Of a DNA stretch of 64,000 bases, positions 45,024 to 53,891 are shown one piece after another. Under the pieces are notes generated by a model, which was not told where the DNA came from, searched no databases, and saw only the letters and a list, made by a program, of their open reading frames with translations. The DNA lies in NCBI RefSeq assembly GCF_015864665.1, contig NZ_JADYWU010000002.1, positions 248,001 to 312,000 on the forward strand. Direction: 5' to 3'. Numbering within the stretch: the first letter of the stretch is position 1; each line of letters starts with the position of its first letter. Position numbers and translations under genes: made by a program. This stretch comes from Salinibacterium sp. SWN167. Its GTDB lineage: Bacteria > Actinomycetota > Actinomycetes > Actinomycetales > Microbacteriaceae.

Positions 45024-46274
45024 ATGGTTAGGGCGCGGCTTCCCAAAGAAGTGTGGATCGTATCCCTGATAGGGTTCATCGTCACGCTGGGGTTCGGAGT
45101 CATCGGGCCGTCGCTCCCGGCGCTCGGCCGCGAGTTCAATGCTGGCACCACTCTTATGAGCCTGGCCATTAGCGGTTTCGCTGCCGCCCGTCTCATCACG
45201 AACTTGGCGTTCGCCAAATACCTCGACCGGCTTCGACTCCGAACGGTTCTGTGGGTCGGCCTTTTGGTCCAATCGGTGTGCAGCATTATCGCGGGCTTGT
45301 CTCCTGATTATCTCGGCTTTATCACGTTCAGAACCATCAGCGGTGTCGGTAGCGCGGCGTTCACAATCGCATCCTCGGCGCTGCTGCTCGTGCTGGCTCC
45401 CGTCGCCGTGAGAGGCCGGGCCATGAGCGTCTTCGCCAGTTCAACGGCGTTGGGGACAGTGGCAGGCCCAGCCCTTGGCGGCCTGCTTGCCATTTTCGAT
45501 CCGCGGTTGCCTCTTCTCGGCTATGGCGGTGCGCTGGCCCTAGCATCCGCGGTCACTGTGGTTTTGCTCCGCTCTGCACGTGATGTAAAAGCGGTCCCCG
45601 CCGAGGTCGCTCCCGAAGGGGGAGTAATCGGTGGTCGTAGAGCTGCTTTTGCCGCGATCTTTTCCGATCGGCTCTTCGTCGCCGCTGTTGCATGTCAGGT
45701 TCTAGTGGGGTGGGTTTTCTATGGAATGCGCACTACCACTCTGCCGCTCAACCTCTCCAGCATCGGGTACTCGGTAGGCGTCATTGGACTGTTGCTCTCG
45801 ATTTCTGCAGTTCTGCAGATCGTCGGGTCATCCACTGGTGGTACCATCTCCGACCGAATCGGGCGCATTAAACCCCTCGTCGTCGGACTCGGTCTCGCTT
45901 TCTTAGCAGCCGTCGGCTTGAATTTTTCGGAGTACTTCACTATTGCGGTCATCACGTTCATGACTTTGGGACTTGCGGGTGGCCTCATCGCGACAGCCGC
46001 TATCTCTCTTTTGGGCGATTCCAAGGTCGGCCGTTCTGGATTTGGTCTCGCGGCGTACTGGGTTGGAAGCGACCTTGCCGGAATCCTTGGGCCGCTCGTT
46101 AGCGGCTTGCTCGCTGAGAGCTTGGGCTTCGGGGCCGCCTATGTAGTCGCTGCAATGCTCGTGGTGACGACGTTGATATTCGTGCTCCGGGCGGGTCGAT
46201 CTTTGGGCCCTACCTTCCCTGGCGCAAACCAAACCGGGCCGACCGCTCCGTACAACCGGCCGGAACTGGGTTAG
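45024..46274 (+). CDS. MFS transporter (12 membrane segments)
   Basis: A 416-aa major facilitator. Twelve hydrophobic segments; the motif A-type loops are AKYLDRLRLRTVLWVGLL and GTISDRIGRIKPLVVGLG. AGAGAG precedes the ATG. It is convergent with the GntR gene and controlled from a promoter with two GTATAC-type sites, so it probably moves the island's substrate or a pathway intermediate. Direction of transport is not evident. Confidence 0.82.
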   Translation: MVRARLPKEVWIVSLIGFIVTLGFGVIGPSLPALGREFNAGTTLMSLAISGFAAARLITNLAFAKYLDRLRLRTVLWVGLLVQSVCSIIAGLSPDYLGFITFRTISGVGSAAFTIASSALLLVLAPVAVRGRAMSVFASSTALGTVAGPALGGLLAIFDPRLPLLGYGGALALASAVTVVLLRSARDVKAVPAEVAPEGGVIGGRRAAFAAIFSDRLFVAAVACQVLVGWVFYGMRTTTLPLNLSSIGYSVGVIGLLLSISAVLQIVGSSTGGTISDRIGRIKPLVVGLGLAFLAAVGLNFSEYFTIAVITFMTLGLAGGLIATAAISLLGDSKVGRSGFGLAAYWVGSDLAGILGPLVSGLLAESLGFGAAYVVAAMLVVTTLIFVLRAGRSLGPTFPGANQTGPTAPYNRPELG

Positions 46275-46334
46275 AGCAGCACGCAGCTTCGTCGCCGATA
46301 AGCGGAGCCTGTGTGTAGTGCGCGGCGCTGGGGC

Positions 46335-47108
46335 CTAGTCGTCAGTCAGCGGAAGCGTTGACAATACGTTGGCAAGACTATTGTGGAGATGTACAGCCGT
46401 AGCGTGCACCGCGAGAGCTTCGTTTTGCTCGAGGATCGCTTCGACGATGAGGAGGTGCTCCTCGGTAGCGCGTTGAAGTCGACCGGGAACGGAATGAGCA
46501 TTGCGTCGGACTCGAGCGAGGTGGCCCCGCAGAGTGGTCTGAGCATTCCGCAGGTAAATGCTATCCGCGGCCTGATCGATGGCGAGATCCAGTGCGTCAG
46601 CAAGAAAATAAGGACGTGGCTGATCGAGACCTTCTGGTTCGGTCTCACTTGGTCCGGCAAGGAAGTCTGCTCGCAACTTTTCGAAAACGATTGGATCTCG
46701 TTTGCGTGCCGCCAGCCTGGCAGATTGTGCCTCGAGCGCTTCGCGTAGTTCGAAGAGCTCGATGACGTTGGCGCGCGAGAGGCTTGACACGGCCGCGGTT
46801 CTTCCATTGACGGTGTCAACTAGCCCCTCTGCCGTAAGGCGAGAAAGAGCCTCACGAACCGGAGTCCGTGAGACGCCGATGCGTGCGGCGGTTTCCACTT
46901 CACCGAGAGGCGTGCCGGGCTGCAGCCGCCATTGAATGATGTCATCCCGCAGTCGACGATAGGCAGTTTCACTAGCACGCATAGGAGTTATACTAGCGCT
47001 CGGTTTCCCCCGAGCACTCTTTTTGCTTGTGCGTGGAGGCAAGCGAGGTTGCTCGCCGTTTTTTCCCGATTCCGGAGTTTCGCGCTTTTCTCGCTTTAGC
47101 GAAGGCAT
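46335..47108 (-). CDS. GntR-family regulator, FCD-type; probable repressor of the catabolic island
   Basis: A 257-aa regulator with a basic leader (about 1-40), a winged helix (AYRRLRDDIIQWRLQPGTPL, then ARIGVSRTPVREALSRLTAEGL, about 49-95) and an all-helical FCD effector domain (ELFELREALEAQSARLAA onward). The metal/ligand histidines of FCD domains are partly present (TEEHLLIVEAIL, AVHLHNSL). It is the last gene of a DUF35-thiolase-GntR unit whose promoter has two GTATAC-type sites, so it would be self-regulated. FCD-GntR proteins often bind TNGTNNNACNA palindromes, which the TTGTATACAA sites fit. Start at 47108 is uncertain; 46982 is an alternative. Confidence 0.85.
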   Translation of the reverse strand: MPSLKREKRETPESGKNGEQPRLPPRTSKKSARGKPSASITPMRASETAYRRLRDDIIQWRLQPGTPLGEVETAARIGVSRTPVREALSRLTAEGLVDTVNGRTAAVSSLSRANVIELFELREALEAQSARLAARKRDPIVFEKLRADFLAGPSETEPEGLDQPRPYFLADALDLAIDQAADSIYLRNAQTTLRGHLARVRRNAHSVPGRLQRATEEHLLIVEAILEQNEALAVHATAVHLHNSLANVLSTLPLTDD

Positions 47109-47118
47109 CGCGAGCGCG

Positions 47119-48276
47119 CTAGTTCTCTTTGTTGCTGAGCACCAGGCTGCCAGCGGCGCCGAACATCATCCCCACTCCCTGAACGAAACTGATCTCGACA
47201 TCAGGAACTTGCGCAGCGGCTTCGCCGCGAAGCTGGCGTACGGCCTCTTGGATGGCGAACATGCCGTATTTGCCGGTGTGAGTGTAAGAGAGACCACCGC
47301 CATTGGTATTCATGGGTAACGAACCACCGGCACGCGTGTGACCTTCGCGAATAAACGCGCCAGACTCTCCGCGGCCCACGAAACCTGTGTCTTCGAGCAT
47401 GTAAAGAGGAAGGTGCGCGAAAGCGTCGTAGAACATCGCGTGATCGACGTCGGCGCGTTCGATGCCTGCTGTCCGAAATGCTTCATCGCTTGATCGGCGG
47501 AACGCGCCGAAGCTGTCGAGATCATCCATCTGCGAGATGATGGCGCTTTCTGACGACTCTCCAGACCCGAGCAGATAAATCGCCCGGTTAGCGGAAGGAA
47601 GGTCTTTGGCCCGTTCCGCGCTCATCATGACGAGCGCGCCGCCGCCATCCGTTACAACGCAGCACATATCGCGCGTAAAGGGGTACGCGACGGGGGGTGC
47701 GTCGAGCACCTCGTCAACGGTGATGGGAGTCTGGCGAAGCGCTCGAGGGTTGCGCTCCGCCCACGAGCGCTGTGCTGAAGCAACTTCAGCGAGATCTCGC
47801 CTGGACATTCCTCGAGACTCAAGGAAGCCCATGACGGGAAGGGTGAAGCTCGAGTACGGGGCGAGGGCGCCATAGGGGTGTTCGAACTGTCCGGCCAAGG
47901 AAGACGGGTCGCCTACGTAGGGCTTAGTGCCGACACGGGATCGTCCTGATTCACCGTGCGTAATGAGCACGACGTTGGCTGCGCCAGAAGCAATGGCGGA
48001 AGCGGCGTGGCGGACGTGCAGCATAAAACTGCACCCTCCGACCGAAGTGCCGTCGAGCCACCGCGGACGAATTCCGAGCATGTCGGCAACTTCATACGCC
48101 GGCATTACATCGTTAGCGATGCCATCAACATCCGCCGGGGTTAGGCCGGCGTCAGCGAGCGCGTTAAGGGCGGACTCTACGTGCAGCTCAAGAACAGACA
48201 TATCCGGGATGGTCCCGAGACGGGTGGATTCTGAAGCGCCAACGATTGCTACATCGCCACCGTGCATCGAGGTCAT
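47119..48276 (-). CDS. Thiolase-superfamily protein (SCP2/Ltp2-like acyl-CoA thiolase or aldolase)
   Basis: A 385-aa thiolase-fold enzyme. A cysteine at the nucleophile position is seen (VGGCSF, C82). The HDCF loop of SCP2 thiolases reads FYDAFAHLPL, and the GHPLGATG loop reads NTNGGGLSYTHTGKYG; the latter pattern resembles Ltp2-type proteins. Those act with a DUF35 partner in retro-aldol cleavage of side-chain hydroxyacyl-CoAs. Here the DUF35 gene is directly upstream, overlapping by four bases. It may therefore be a thiolase or an aldolase; sequence alone does not settle it. Confidence 0.8.
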   Translation of the reverse strand: MTSMHGGDVAIVGASESTRLGTIPDMSVLELHVESALNALADAGLTPADVDGIANDVMPAYEVADMLGIRPRWLDGTSVGGCSFMLHVRHAASAIASGAANVVLITHGESGRSRVGTKPYVGDPSSLAGQFEHPYGALAPYSSFTLPVMGFLESRGMSRRDLAEVASAQRSWAERNPRALRQTPITVDEVLDAPPVAYPFTRDMCCVVTDGGGALVMMSAERAKDLPSANRAIYLLGSGESSESAIISQMDDLDSFGAFRRSSDEAFRTAGIERADVDHAMFYDAFAHLPLYMLEDTGFVGRGESGAFIREGHTRAGGSLPMNTNGGGLSYTHTGKYGMFAIQEAVRQLRGEAAAQVPDVEISFVQGVGMMFGAAGSLVLSNKEN

Positions 48277-48689
48277 TTGTTTCTCACTTCTACTGGGCCA
48301 AACACCGGCAGCATCTGGTCGCCTCGCTCTTCGAAGCTCACATATAGAGCCATCCCAATAGAGATGGCTTCGGGGCGCGGTTCCACGCCGATGAGGGTGC
48401 AGACCATTCGCGGCCCCTCTTCCAGATCAACGAGTGCGATGACTTGGGGTTCCTTCGTCTCGAAGAACGGCAACGGGCGGTAGTTGATGATGTAGGACGC
48501 GAGCGTTGCTCGTCCAGAAGTCGTCACCCACTCCAAGTCTGACGACTGGCAGTACCGACAAATCGGTCTGGGATAGAAAAAGTGGCGGCTGCATGCGCGG
48601 CAGCGTTGCACCCGCAATTCACTGTTTCGCGTTCCGTCCCAGAACGGAGCTGTCTGGGGAGTGGGTAGGGGTACCGGCCCGGCTGTCAT
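48273..48689 (-). CDS. Zinc-ribbon OB-fold protein (DUF35 / ChsH2-C-terminal-like)
   Basis: A 138-aa accessory subunit. The rubredoxin-like zinc ribbon CRACSRHFFYPRPICRYC (about residues 26-43) precedes an OB fold. Such proteins bind thiolase-like enzymes and are needed for their activity, as in Ltp2-ChsH2 and related complexes. The ATG at 48689 follows AAGGG. First gene of the DUF35-thiolase-GntR unit, with two operator-like sites 52-81 bp upstream. Confidence 0.85.
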   Translation of the reverse strand: MTAGPVPLPTPQTAPFWDGTRNSELRVQRCRACSRHFFYPRPICRYCQSSDLEWVTTSGRATLASYIINYRPLPFFETKEPQVIALVDLEEGPRMVCTLIGVEPRPEAISIGMALYVSFEERGDQMLPVFGPVEVRNK

Positions 48690-48740
48690 GGTTGCCCTTC
48701 GACGACGATGTCGGCGCGTGATCCGCGCTGCTGACGCCCA

Positions 48741-48770
48741 CTGTATACGAATTTCACGTTCTGTACACAA
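48741..48770. promoter_or_regulatory. Two GTATAC-type sites upstream of the DUF35-thiolase-GntR unit
   Basis: ctgtatacga (48741-48750) and ctgtacacaa (48761-48770), centres 20 bp apart (about two helical turns). Read leftward they precede the DUF35 start at 48689. Likely self-regulatory sites of the GntR protein. Confidence 0.6.
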
Positions 48771-48946
48771 AAAGCCCAAAAGGGGCGCACGAGTGAGGAT
48801 TATCCGACCCCTCTCGCGTTGCGACTATTGGGTTAAGAAACTCCAATTCAGGCCGAAAAATCAAGAAAATTGTTCAGTTTCACGATGGCACGATGGTCAG
48901 TCCTAATGTCTGCGCGCGTGGGAAGATAAATTCGACAACCTGATAA

Positions 48947-48976
48947 TTGTCGCCAATTTGCAACAGTTGTATACAA
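48947..48976 (+). promoter_or_regulatory. Promoter of the P450 operon with perfect TTGTATACAA operator over the -10 box
   Basis: TTGTCG (48947-48952), a 17-bp spacer and TATACA (48970-48975) fit a -35/-10 pair. The -10 lies inside a perfect palindrome TTGTATACAA (48967-48976). A repressor bound here would block RNA polymerase. The first gene starts 64 bp downstream at 49040. Confidence 0.65.
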
Positions 48977-49039
48977 GTTGCCGAATGACGGCTATTGTTC
49001 TGCTAAGTCAAAGATAAAACAGAACACAAAGGAGTGATT

Positions 49040-49957
49040 GTGGGAATTCTCGAAGGTAAAGTAGCCATCATTACGGGCGGCGGACGGGGCATCGGCGCTT
49101 CCATTACCCGCGCCTTCGTCAAAGAAGGCGCATCGGTCGTAGTGAATGACCTCGGTTCCACCGCAGATGGCACCGGGCTTGACGCTGGGCCTGCAACAGA
49201 CATCGCCGCTGAACTCAACGTAAATGGGCTCCGCGTTGTCGCCGATGGCGGAGATATCGCTGATGTCGCGACCGGCGAGCGCCTGGTCGCCGCAGCTATT
49301 GAGAACTTTGGAAAGCTCGACATCGTGGTCAACGTCGCCGGCATTCTTCGCGACCGTATGATTTTCAACCTCGAAGAAAAAGACTGGGACGCGGTCATCC
49401 GTGTACACATGAAAGGCGTGTACAGCACCGTGCGCCCTGCATCCGCCTACTGGCGTGAGCAGCGCAACCCCGAGGGAAACTACCGAATCATCAACTTCAC
49501 CTCGGTATCGGGCCTTCACGGTTCGCCGGGACAGCCCAACTACGCTGCAGCGAAGATGGGCGTCGTCGGACTTACTCAGTCGCTCGCGCAGGGATTGGCT
49601 CGCTACGGCGTAACGGCCAACGCAATCGCACCAGGCGCCGCGACTCGTCTCGTCGCTACGATCCCGGATGGGAAAAAGATGGGTGAGGCGCCGGCTGACG
49701 AGAGGGTTATGTCGCCGGACAACATTGCACCTGTTGCCGTGTATCTCGCTTCGGATCGCTCAGATTGGATGAGCGGCCGAGTTGTCGCTGCCGCCGGCTA
49801 CAAGGTCGGACTGTACAACGTGCCCGAGCAGATTGCGGAAATCTCAGGCGACGAGCCGTGGGCAGTTCAGGATCTTGCCACCGAGATCGAGAGCACGTTC
49901 CGCCCCCTCGCTGAGGGCCTCGCTCCGAGCCCGTTCTCGTCCCAGACAAAGAAGTAG
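49040..49957 (+). CDS. Short-chain dehydrogenase (MFE-2/HSD17B4-like 3-hydroxyacyl-CoA dehydrogenase)
   Basis: A 305-aa NAD(P)-dependent oxidoreductase. GTG at 49040 is used since AAAGGAG lies five bases before it. The coenzyme loop TGGGRGIG (about 12-19), NVAGIL, and the catalytic Ser-Tyr-Lys (NFTSVSG, NYAAAK) are seen. The segment VVVNDLGSTADGTG and the extra C-terminal stretch recall the dehydrogenase domain of multifunctional enzyme type 2, which oxidises 3-hydroxyacyl-CoAs. It heads the operon that continues with the P450 genes; a MaoC hydratase gene, the other half of MFE-2 chemistry, is nearby. Confidence 0.88.
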   Translation: MGILEGKVAIITGGGRGIGASITRAFVKEGASVVVNDLGSTADGTGLDAGPATDIAAELNVNGLRVVADGGDIADVATGERLVAAAIENFGKLDIVVNVAGILRDRMIFNLEEKDWDAVIRVHMKGVYSTVRPASAYWREQRNPEGNYRIINFTSVSGLHGSPGQPNYAAAKMGVVGLTQSLAQGLARYGVTANAIAPGAATRLVATIPDGKKMGEAPADERVMSPDNIAPVAVYLASDRSDWMSGRVVAAAGYKVGLYNVPEQIAEISGDEPWAVQDLATEIESTFRPLAEGLAPSPFSSQTKK

Positions 49958-49994
49958 CTCGTTCAACGAGCACAAAGAAATAGGAGCAAAGTCA

Positions 49995-51269
49995 ATGACG
50001 ACAGTTTATTCCACAGAGCACGAGTTGACGACCGACGAAGACATCTCCAGCGAAGATTTCTGGAGAAAGAGTTTTGAACAGCGAGACGAAACATTCGCGC
50101 GACTTCGCAAGGATAATCCCGTCAGCTGGCACCGATCGCTTGAGGTTCCGACAATGCCTCAGGAGGTGCATGGGGAAGCTGGGTTCTGGGCTGTAACTCT
50201 GGCCGAAGACATCCGCTTCGTTAGCGAGAACAACGAGATCTTTAGCTCCGCTGAGCCAGGACACATCAGTTTGGCGCCTCGTTATCCTGGGCTTCTGATT
50301 CCGCCGACATTCCTCAGCATGGACCCTCCATTTCATACCCGATACCGCCAGATCATGAGCCGGGCCTTCACTCCCAAGGCAGTCGGTGTGTTGAGCGTCA
50401 AGATTAAAGAACGAGCCGCACAGATTGTCGACCGGGTCGTCGGCGCTGGTGAATTCGACTTCGTACACGAAGTGTCGGCAAAGCTGCCGATGCTGACTGT
50501 TGCGGACATGGTGGGTGTTCCAGAAGACCTCGTAGGGGCCTTCGCGCAAGCCGGCGACAATCAGGTTGGTGCGAGCGACCCTGACATTCTTCCGGCCGGA
50601 GTGAATCCGTTAGATTTCGTGCTGCAGCAAATCGCAATTCTGCAGGAGATTGGCGTCGACATTGTCAATCACCGCCGCAAGTACCCTGCTGCAGACATTG
50701 CGACGGCACTGGCAAATGCCGATTTCGACGGCAAACCGTTGAGCGATGACGACATCGGCGCAATGATGCTGTTGTTGAGCGTCGCCGGCAACGATACGAC
50801 GAAGCAGACGACGTCACGGACTGTTGTGTCACTTGACCGTAACCCGGACCAGCGCGACTGGCTCATGGAAGACTACGAAGGCCGTATTGCTGGGTCGATC
50901 GAAGAGTTCGTTCGCCATGCATCGCCCGTCATTGAGTTCGCGCGCACCGCACGCGAAGACATCGAGCTGCGTGGACAGAAGATTCTCAAGGGCGACAAGG
51001 TCGTCATCTTCTACGGATCGGGAAACCGTGACGAACGCGAATTCGAGGATCCTCACAAGTTCGACCTCACCCGTGGACGCAGCCCACACGTTGGTTTCGG
51101 TGGCGGTGGAGTGCACTTCTGTCTCGGCAATGGTGTCGCGAAGGCTCAACTGAACGCGCTCTTCAGTGAGATTACGACCAAGCTGCCGAACATGGAGGTT
51201 GGTGAGCCAGTGAACCTGTACAGCAATTTCATTAATGGCGTCAAGAACCTTCCAGTGAAGGTGAGCTGA
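49995..51269 (+). CDS. Cytochrome P450
   Basis: A 424-aa soluble bacterial P450, probably the pathway's first hydroxylase. The I-helix motif SVAGNDTTKQ (about 255-265), the K-helix ExxR (EEFVRHASPV) and the heme loop HVGFGGGGVHFCLGNG (Cys about 377) are intact. The ATG at 49995 follows TAGGAG. Ferredoxin and ferredoxin reductase genes follow at once, making a complete class I system. The sequence resembles P450s of isoprenoid and steroid side-chain catabolism only in general terms; I cannot assign a CYP family or substrate. Confidence 0.93.
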   Translation: MTTVYSTEHELTTDEDISSEDFWRKSFEQRDETFARLRKDNPVSWHRSLEVPTMPQEVHGEAGFWAVTLAEDIRFVSENNEIFSSAEPGHISLAPRYPGLLIPPTFLSMDPPFHTRYRQIMSRAFTPKAVGVLSVKIKERAAQIVDRVVGAGEFDFVHEVSAKLPMLTVADMVGVPEDLVGAFAQAGDNQVGASDPDILPAGVNPLDFVLQQIAILQEIGVDIVNHRRKYPAADIATALANADFDGKPLSDDDIGAMMLLLSVAGNDTTKQTTSRTVVSLDRNPDQRDWLMEDYEGRIAGSIEEFVRHASPVIEFARTAREDIELRGQKILKGDKVVIFYGSGNRDEREFEDPHKFDLTRGRSPHVGFGGGGVHFCLGNGVAKAQLNALFSEITTKLPNMEVGEPVNLYSNFINGVKNLPVKVS

Positions 51270-51271
51270 TC

Positions 51272-51496
51272 ATGAGTGACGTTCACACCGAAGCGGCACG
51301 CATGAGGATCGTTGTTGACCGCGGCCGCTGCACTGGCATTGGCATCTGTGAATCCTTGGCACCCGAGCACTTTGAAGTCAGTGACGATGGGTCACTGCTG
51401 CTGCTCAGCGAAACAGTCACGGATGCTGATCTAGAAGACGTAGAAACGGCCGTGCGCTCGTGCCCAGCAAAAGCGCTCAAGCTAGAGGTAATCTGA
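51272..51496 (+). CDS. 3Fe-4S-type ferredoxin for the P450
   Basis: A 74-aa ferredoxin with three cysteines in the pattern C20-x5-C26 ... C64-P (CTGIGIC and SCPAKAL). The position that would carry a fourth ligand is Ile23, so a 3Fe-4S cluster is expected, as in many actinobacterial P450 partners. It starts three bases after the P450 stop and ends three bases before the reductase gene. Confidence 0.93.
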   Translation: MSDVHTEAARMRIVVDRGRCTGIGICESLAPEHFEVSDDGSLLLLSETVTDADLEDVETAVRSCPAKALKLEVI

Positions 51497-51498
51497 AA

Positions 51499-52734
51499 AT
51501 GACTAATGAAGCAGGAGCCGGGCTCGTTGTAGTTGGAGCGAGCCTGGCCGGCCTTCGCGCGGTTGAATCCGCGCGACGTGGTGGGTATACCGATTCCATT
51601 ACACTCATCGGGGCCGAGATCTATCTCCCGTACGACCGCCCTCCGCTGTCAAAAGGATTCCTCGCTGAGGGAGCGTCTCCCGACTACTTCCTCACAGAAG
51701 AGGAACTTCGCACTGAGCTCAACGTAGATCTTCGGTTGGGTACTTTCGTCGACGGCGTTGACACGGAACGAAAGGTGGTCACGGTTGGCGATCAAGAGAT
51801 TCCCTATGAACGCCTCATCATTGCAACGGGCGCAGAGCCACGGGTACTTGCGCACCTTCCCGCGATTGACGGCATTCTGACGCTACGTACCCTCGAGGAT
51901 GCGCGTCAGATCCGCGATGCAATCGGCGAAGGTAGCAACCTTGTTGTCATCGGTGCAGGCTTCATCGGTTCAGAGATCGCGTCCTCGGCGCAGGCCAGAG
52001 GTGCGACGGTCACGGTGATCGAAGCCGCACCTGTTCCGCTAGTGCGTGCGGTCGGCGAAGTTGTGGGAAAGGCAATCTCTGCGCTCCACGGGAGAAACGG
52101 AACTCGCCTGCTCACCAGCGTACAAATCGATGAGGTAATCGGAACGGATCATGTCGAGGCGGTGCGCCTCAACAACGGCGAGATCATTCCTGCCGATCTC
52201 ATTATCGTGGGAGTAGGAGCCGCACCAGCAACCAGCTGGCTTGCCGACTCGGGCCTCGAAATGAGCCCTATTGACGGTGGCATCGTCTGCGACGCCTTCA
52301 TGCAGACATCTGCTGAGGGTGTGTACGCGGCAGGAGATGTCGCTCACTGGCCGAATGGGCTCATGGATTCTACGATGCGCCTCGAGAATTGGACGAATGC
52401 CGCAGACCAAGGCACGCAGGCCGCGACTAACGCGCTCTTCTCTGAAAAGGCAAAGAAGTACGAAACTGTGCCTTACTTCTGGAGCGATTGGTATGGCAAT
52501 CGGATCCAGTTCGTAGGAACGGCAATTGCCGACAGCGTGAGTTTTGTCTCCGGTGGTCCCGACGAAGACAAGTTCGTCGCGCTCTACCGTGCAGGAGACC
52601 GCCTCGTCGGGGTAGCGACGCTGAACGAGCCACGACGAATCATGAAATACCGTCGTTTCATCGCTGAGCGCGGCGACTTCGATCGTGCAGGCGACATTCT
52701 TCAGCCCGCCACAGCGGCATCCTCCAGCCGCTGA
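51499..52734 (+). CDS. FAD-dependent ferredoxin reductase (putidaredoxin-reductase type)
   Basis: Passes electrons from NAD(P)H to the ferredoxin. A 411-aa two-dinucleotide-domain flavoprotein with VVVGASLAGLRAVESARR (FAD), YDRPPLSKGFL, the NAD loop VVIGAGFIGSEIASSA and VYAAGDVAHWPN (FAD ribityl). The ATG at 51499 follows directly on the ferredoxin stop. Its place after P450 and ferredoxin completes the electron chain. Confidence 0.93.
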   Translation: MTNEAGAGLVVVGASLAGLRAVESARRGGYTDSITLIGAEIYLPYDRPPLSKGFLAEGASPDYFLTEEELRTELNVDLRLGTFVDGVDTERKVVTVGDQEIPYERLIIATGAEPRVLAHLPAIDGILTLRTLEDARQIRDAIGEGSNLVVIGAGFIGSEIASSAQARGATVTVIEAAPVPLVRAVGEVVGKAISALHGRNGTRLLTSVQIDEVIGTDHVEAVRLNNGEIIPADLIIVGVGAAPATSWLADSGLEMSPIDGGIVCDAFMQTSAEGVYAAGDVAHWPNGLMDSTMRLENWTNAADQGTQAATNALFSEKAKKYETVPYFWSDWYGNRIQFVGTAIADSVSFVSGGPDEDKFVALYRAGDRLVGVATLNEPRRIMKYRRFIAERGDFDRAGDILQPATAASSSR

Positions 52735-52780
52735 CCCCACCCCCATTTCAACAGTATTCAACAAGGAAGTTGTCAAAGAA

Positions 52781-53872
52781 ATGAAAGCAGCAGTACTCAA
52801 AGGCCACGACCAGCCGTTCGTAGTGGAAGAGGTCACTCTAGGCGAACTCGCTCAGAACGAGGTGCTTGTTCGCGTGGTCGGAGCAGGCATGTGTCACACA
52901 GACATGTTGCCTCGGATCCCCGAATTCGGTGCCATGGTCGCGCCGGTAGTCCTCGGACATGAAGGGTCAGGTGTGGTCGAAAAGATCGGTTCGGCCGTAA
53001 CCCGCACCGCCGTTGGCGATCACGTACTTATGAGCTTTGACTCCTGTGGCTGGTGCGAATCGTGCCTTCGCGGAGCGCCGGCGTATTGCGTTGAATTCGA
53101 GCTGCGGAACGTGACAGGTCGTCGTGCTGACGGCTCCGTCAGCGCGACGACCGAGTCTGGGGATCCAGTCGCCAACCGTTGGTTCGGCCAATCCTCTTTC
53201 GCCGAATACTCGATTGCGACAGAGCGCAACATTGTTGTAGTCGACAAGGAAGTGCCGCTTGATCTTCTCGGGCCGCTTGGCTGCGGCATCCAGACCGGTG
53301 CTGGCTCAGTGCTCAACGAGATGAAGCTTGCCGCAGGCCAGAGCATTGCAATCTTTGGAGCGGGTGCTGTTGGTCTCTCCGCAGTGATGGCCGCCAAAAT
53401 TGCGGGCGCCAGTGAGATCGTCGTGATCGATCTCAATGAGAGCCGATTGGAGATGGCGCTTGAGCTCGGAGCGACCCGCGTCGTGCGGGGCGACGACCCT
53501 GACGTTCAGGCGGCAGTGGTGGCAGGCAGCAGTGGGGTTGACTTCACGTTCGAGACGACCGCGGTCAGCTCAGTGATCCAAACCTCCATCACCGTGCTCG
53601 CTCGTCCGGGCAAAGCTGTTCTTGTCGGCGCTGGTGGTGGAGACCTAGTTGTCGCCCCCAATCTCCTCGCGGGACGCACCGTGACGTATGCCCTAGAAGG
53701 TAGCTCAATACCTCAAATTTTCATTCCGCAGTTGCTCGAATTTTGGAAAAAGGGGCTGTTTCCCTTTGAGAAGCTCATTCGAACCTACCCGCTCGCGGAC
53801 ATCAACCAGGCGGAAGCCGACTCATTGTCGGGCGTGACGATCAAGCCTGTACTCGTTGTCAGCGAAGCCTGA
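52781..53872 (+). CDS. Zinc-dependent alcohol dehydrogenase (class III / aryl-alcohol type)
   Basis: A 363-aa MDR oxidoreductase. Catalytic zinc ligands are in GMCHTDML and LGHEGSGVVEKIG, structural zinc cysteines in CGWCESCLRGAPAYC, and the NAD loop is IFGAGAVGLSAVMAA. ATG at 52781 is used, with AAGGAAG upstream. It likely oxidises the primary alcohol made by the P450 to the aldehyde, which the next gene product oxidises further. Confidence 0.9.
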   Translation: MKAAVLKGHDQPFVVEEVTLGELAQNEVLVRVVGAGMCHTDMLPRIPEFGAMVAPVVLGHEGSGVVEKIGSAVTRTAVGDHVLMSFDSCGWCESCLRGAPAYCVEFELRNVTGRRADGSVSATTESGDPVANRWFGQSSFAEYSIATERNIVVVDKEVPLDLLGPLGCGIQTGAGSVLNEMKLAAGQSIAIFGAGAVGLSAVMAAKIAGASEIVVIDLNESRLEMALELGATRVVRGDDPDVQAAVVAGSSGVDFTFETTAVSSVIQTSITVLARPGKAVLVGAGGGDLVVAPNLLAGRTVTYALEGSSIPQIFIPQLLEFWKKGLFPFEKLIRTYPLADINQAEADSLSGVTIKPVLVVSEA

Positions 53873-53891
53873 TCGAGGGGGGGAAACAATC

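Larger units (their letters stand above)
48690..49039. other. Divergent regulatory spacer between the DUF35 and SDR operons
   Basis: About 350 bp with no gene. It contains the operator-like sites listed separately at 48741-48770 and 48967-48976, a P450-operon promoter, and an AT-richer tract (48860-48960). The sequence attg-tcgc-caat (48946-48957) is a further small dyad. Confidence 0.6.

Noticed and set aside
51585-51590. GTATAC inside the ferredoxin reductase gene
   Set aside because: Located in a coding sequence with flanks gg/cg that do not fit TTGTATACAA; treated as a chance match.
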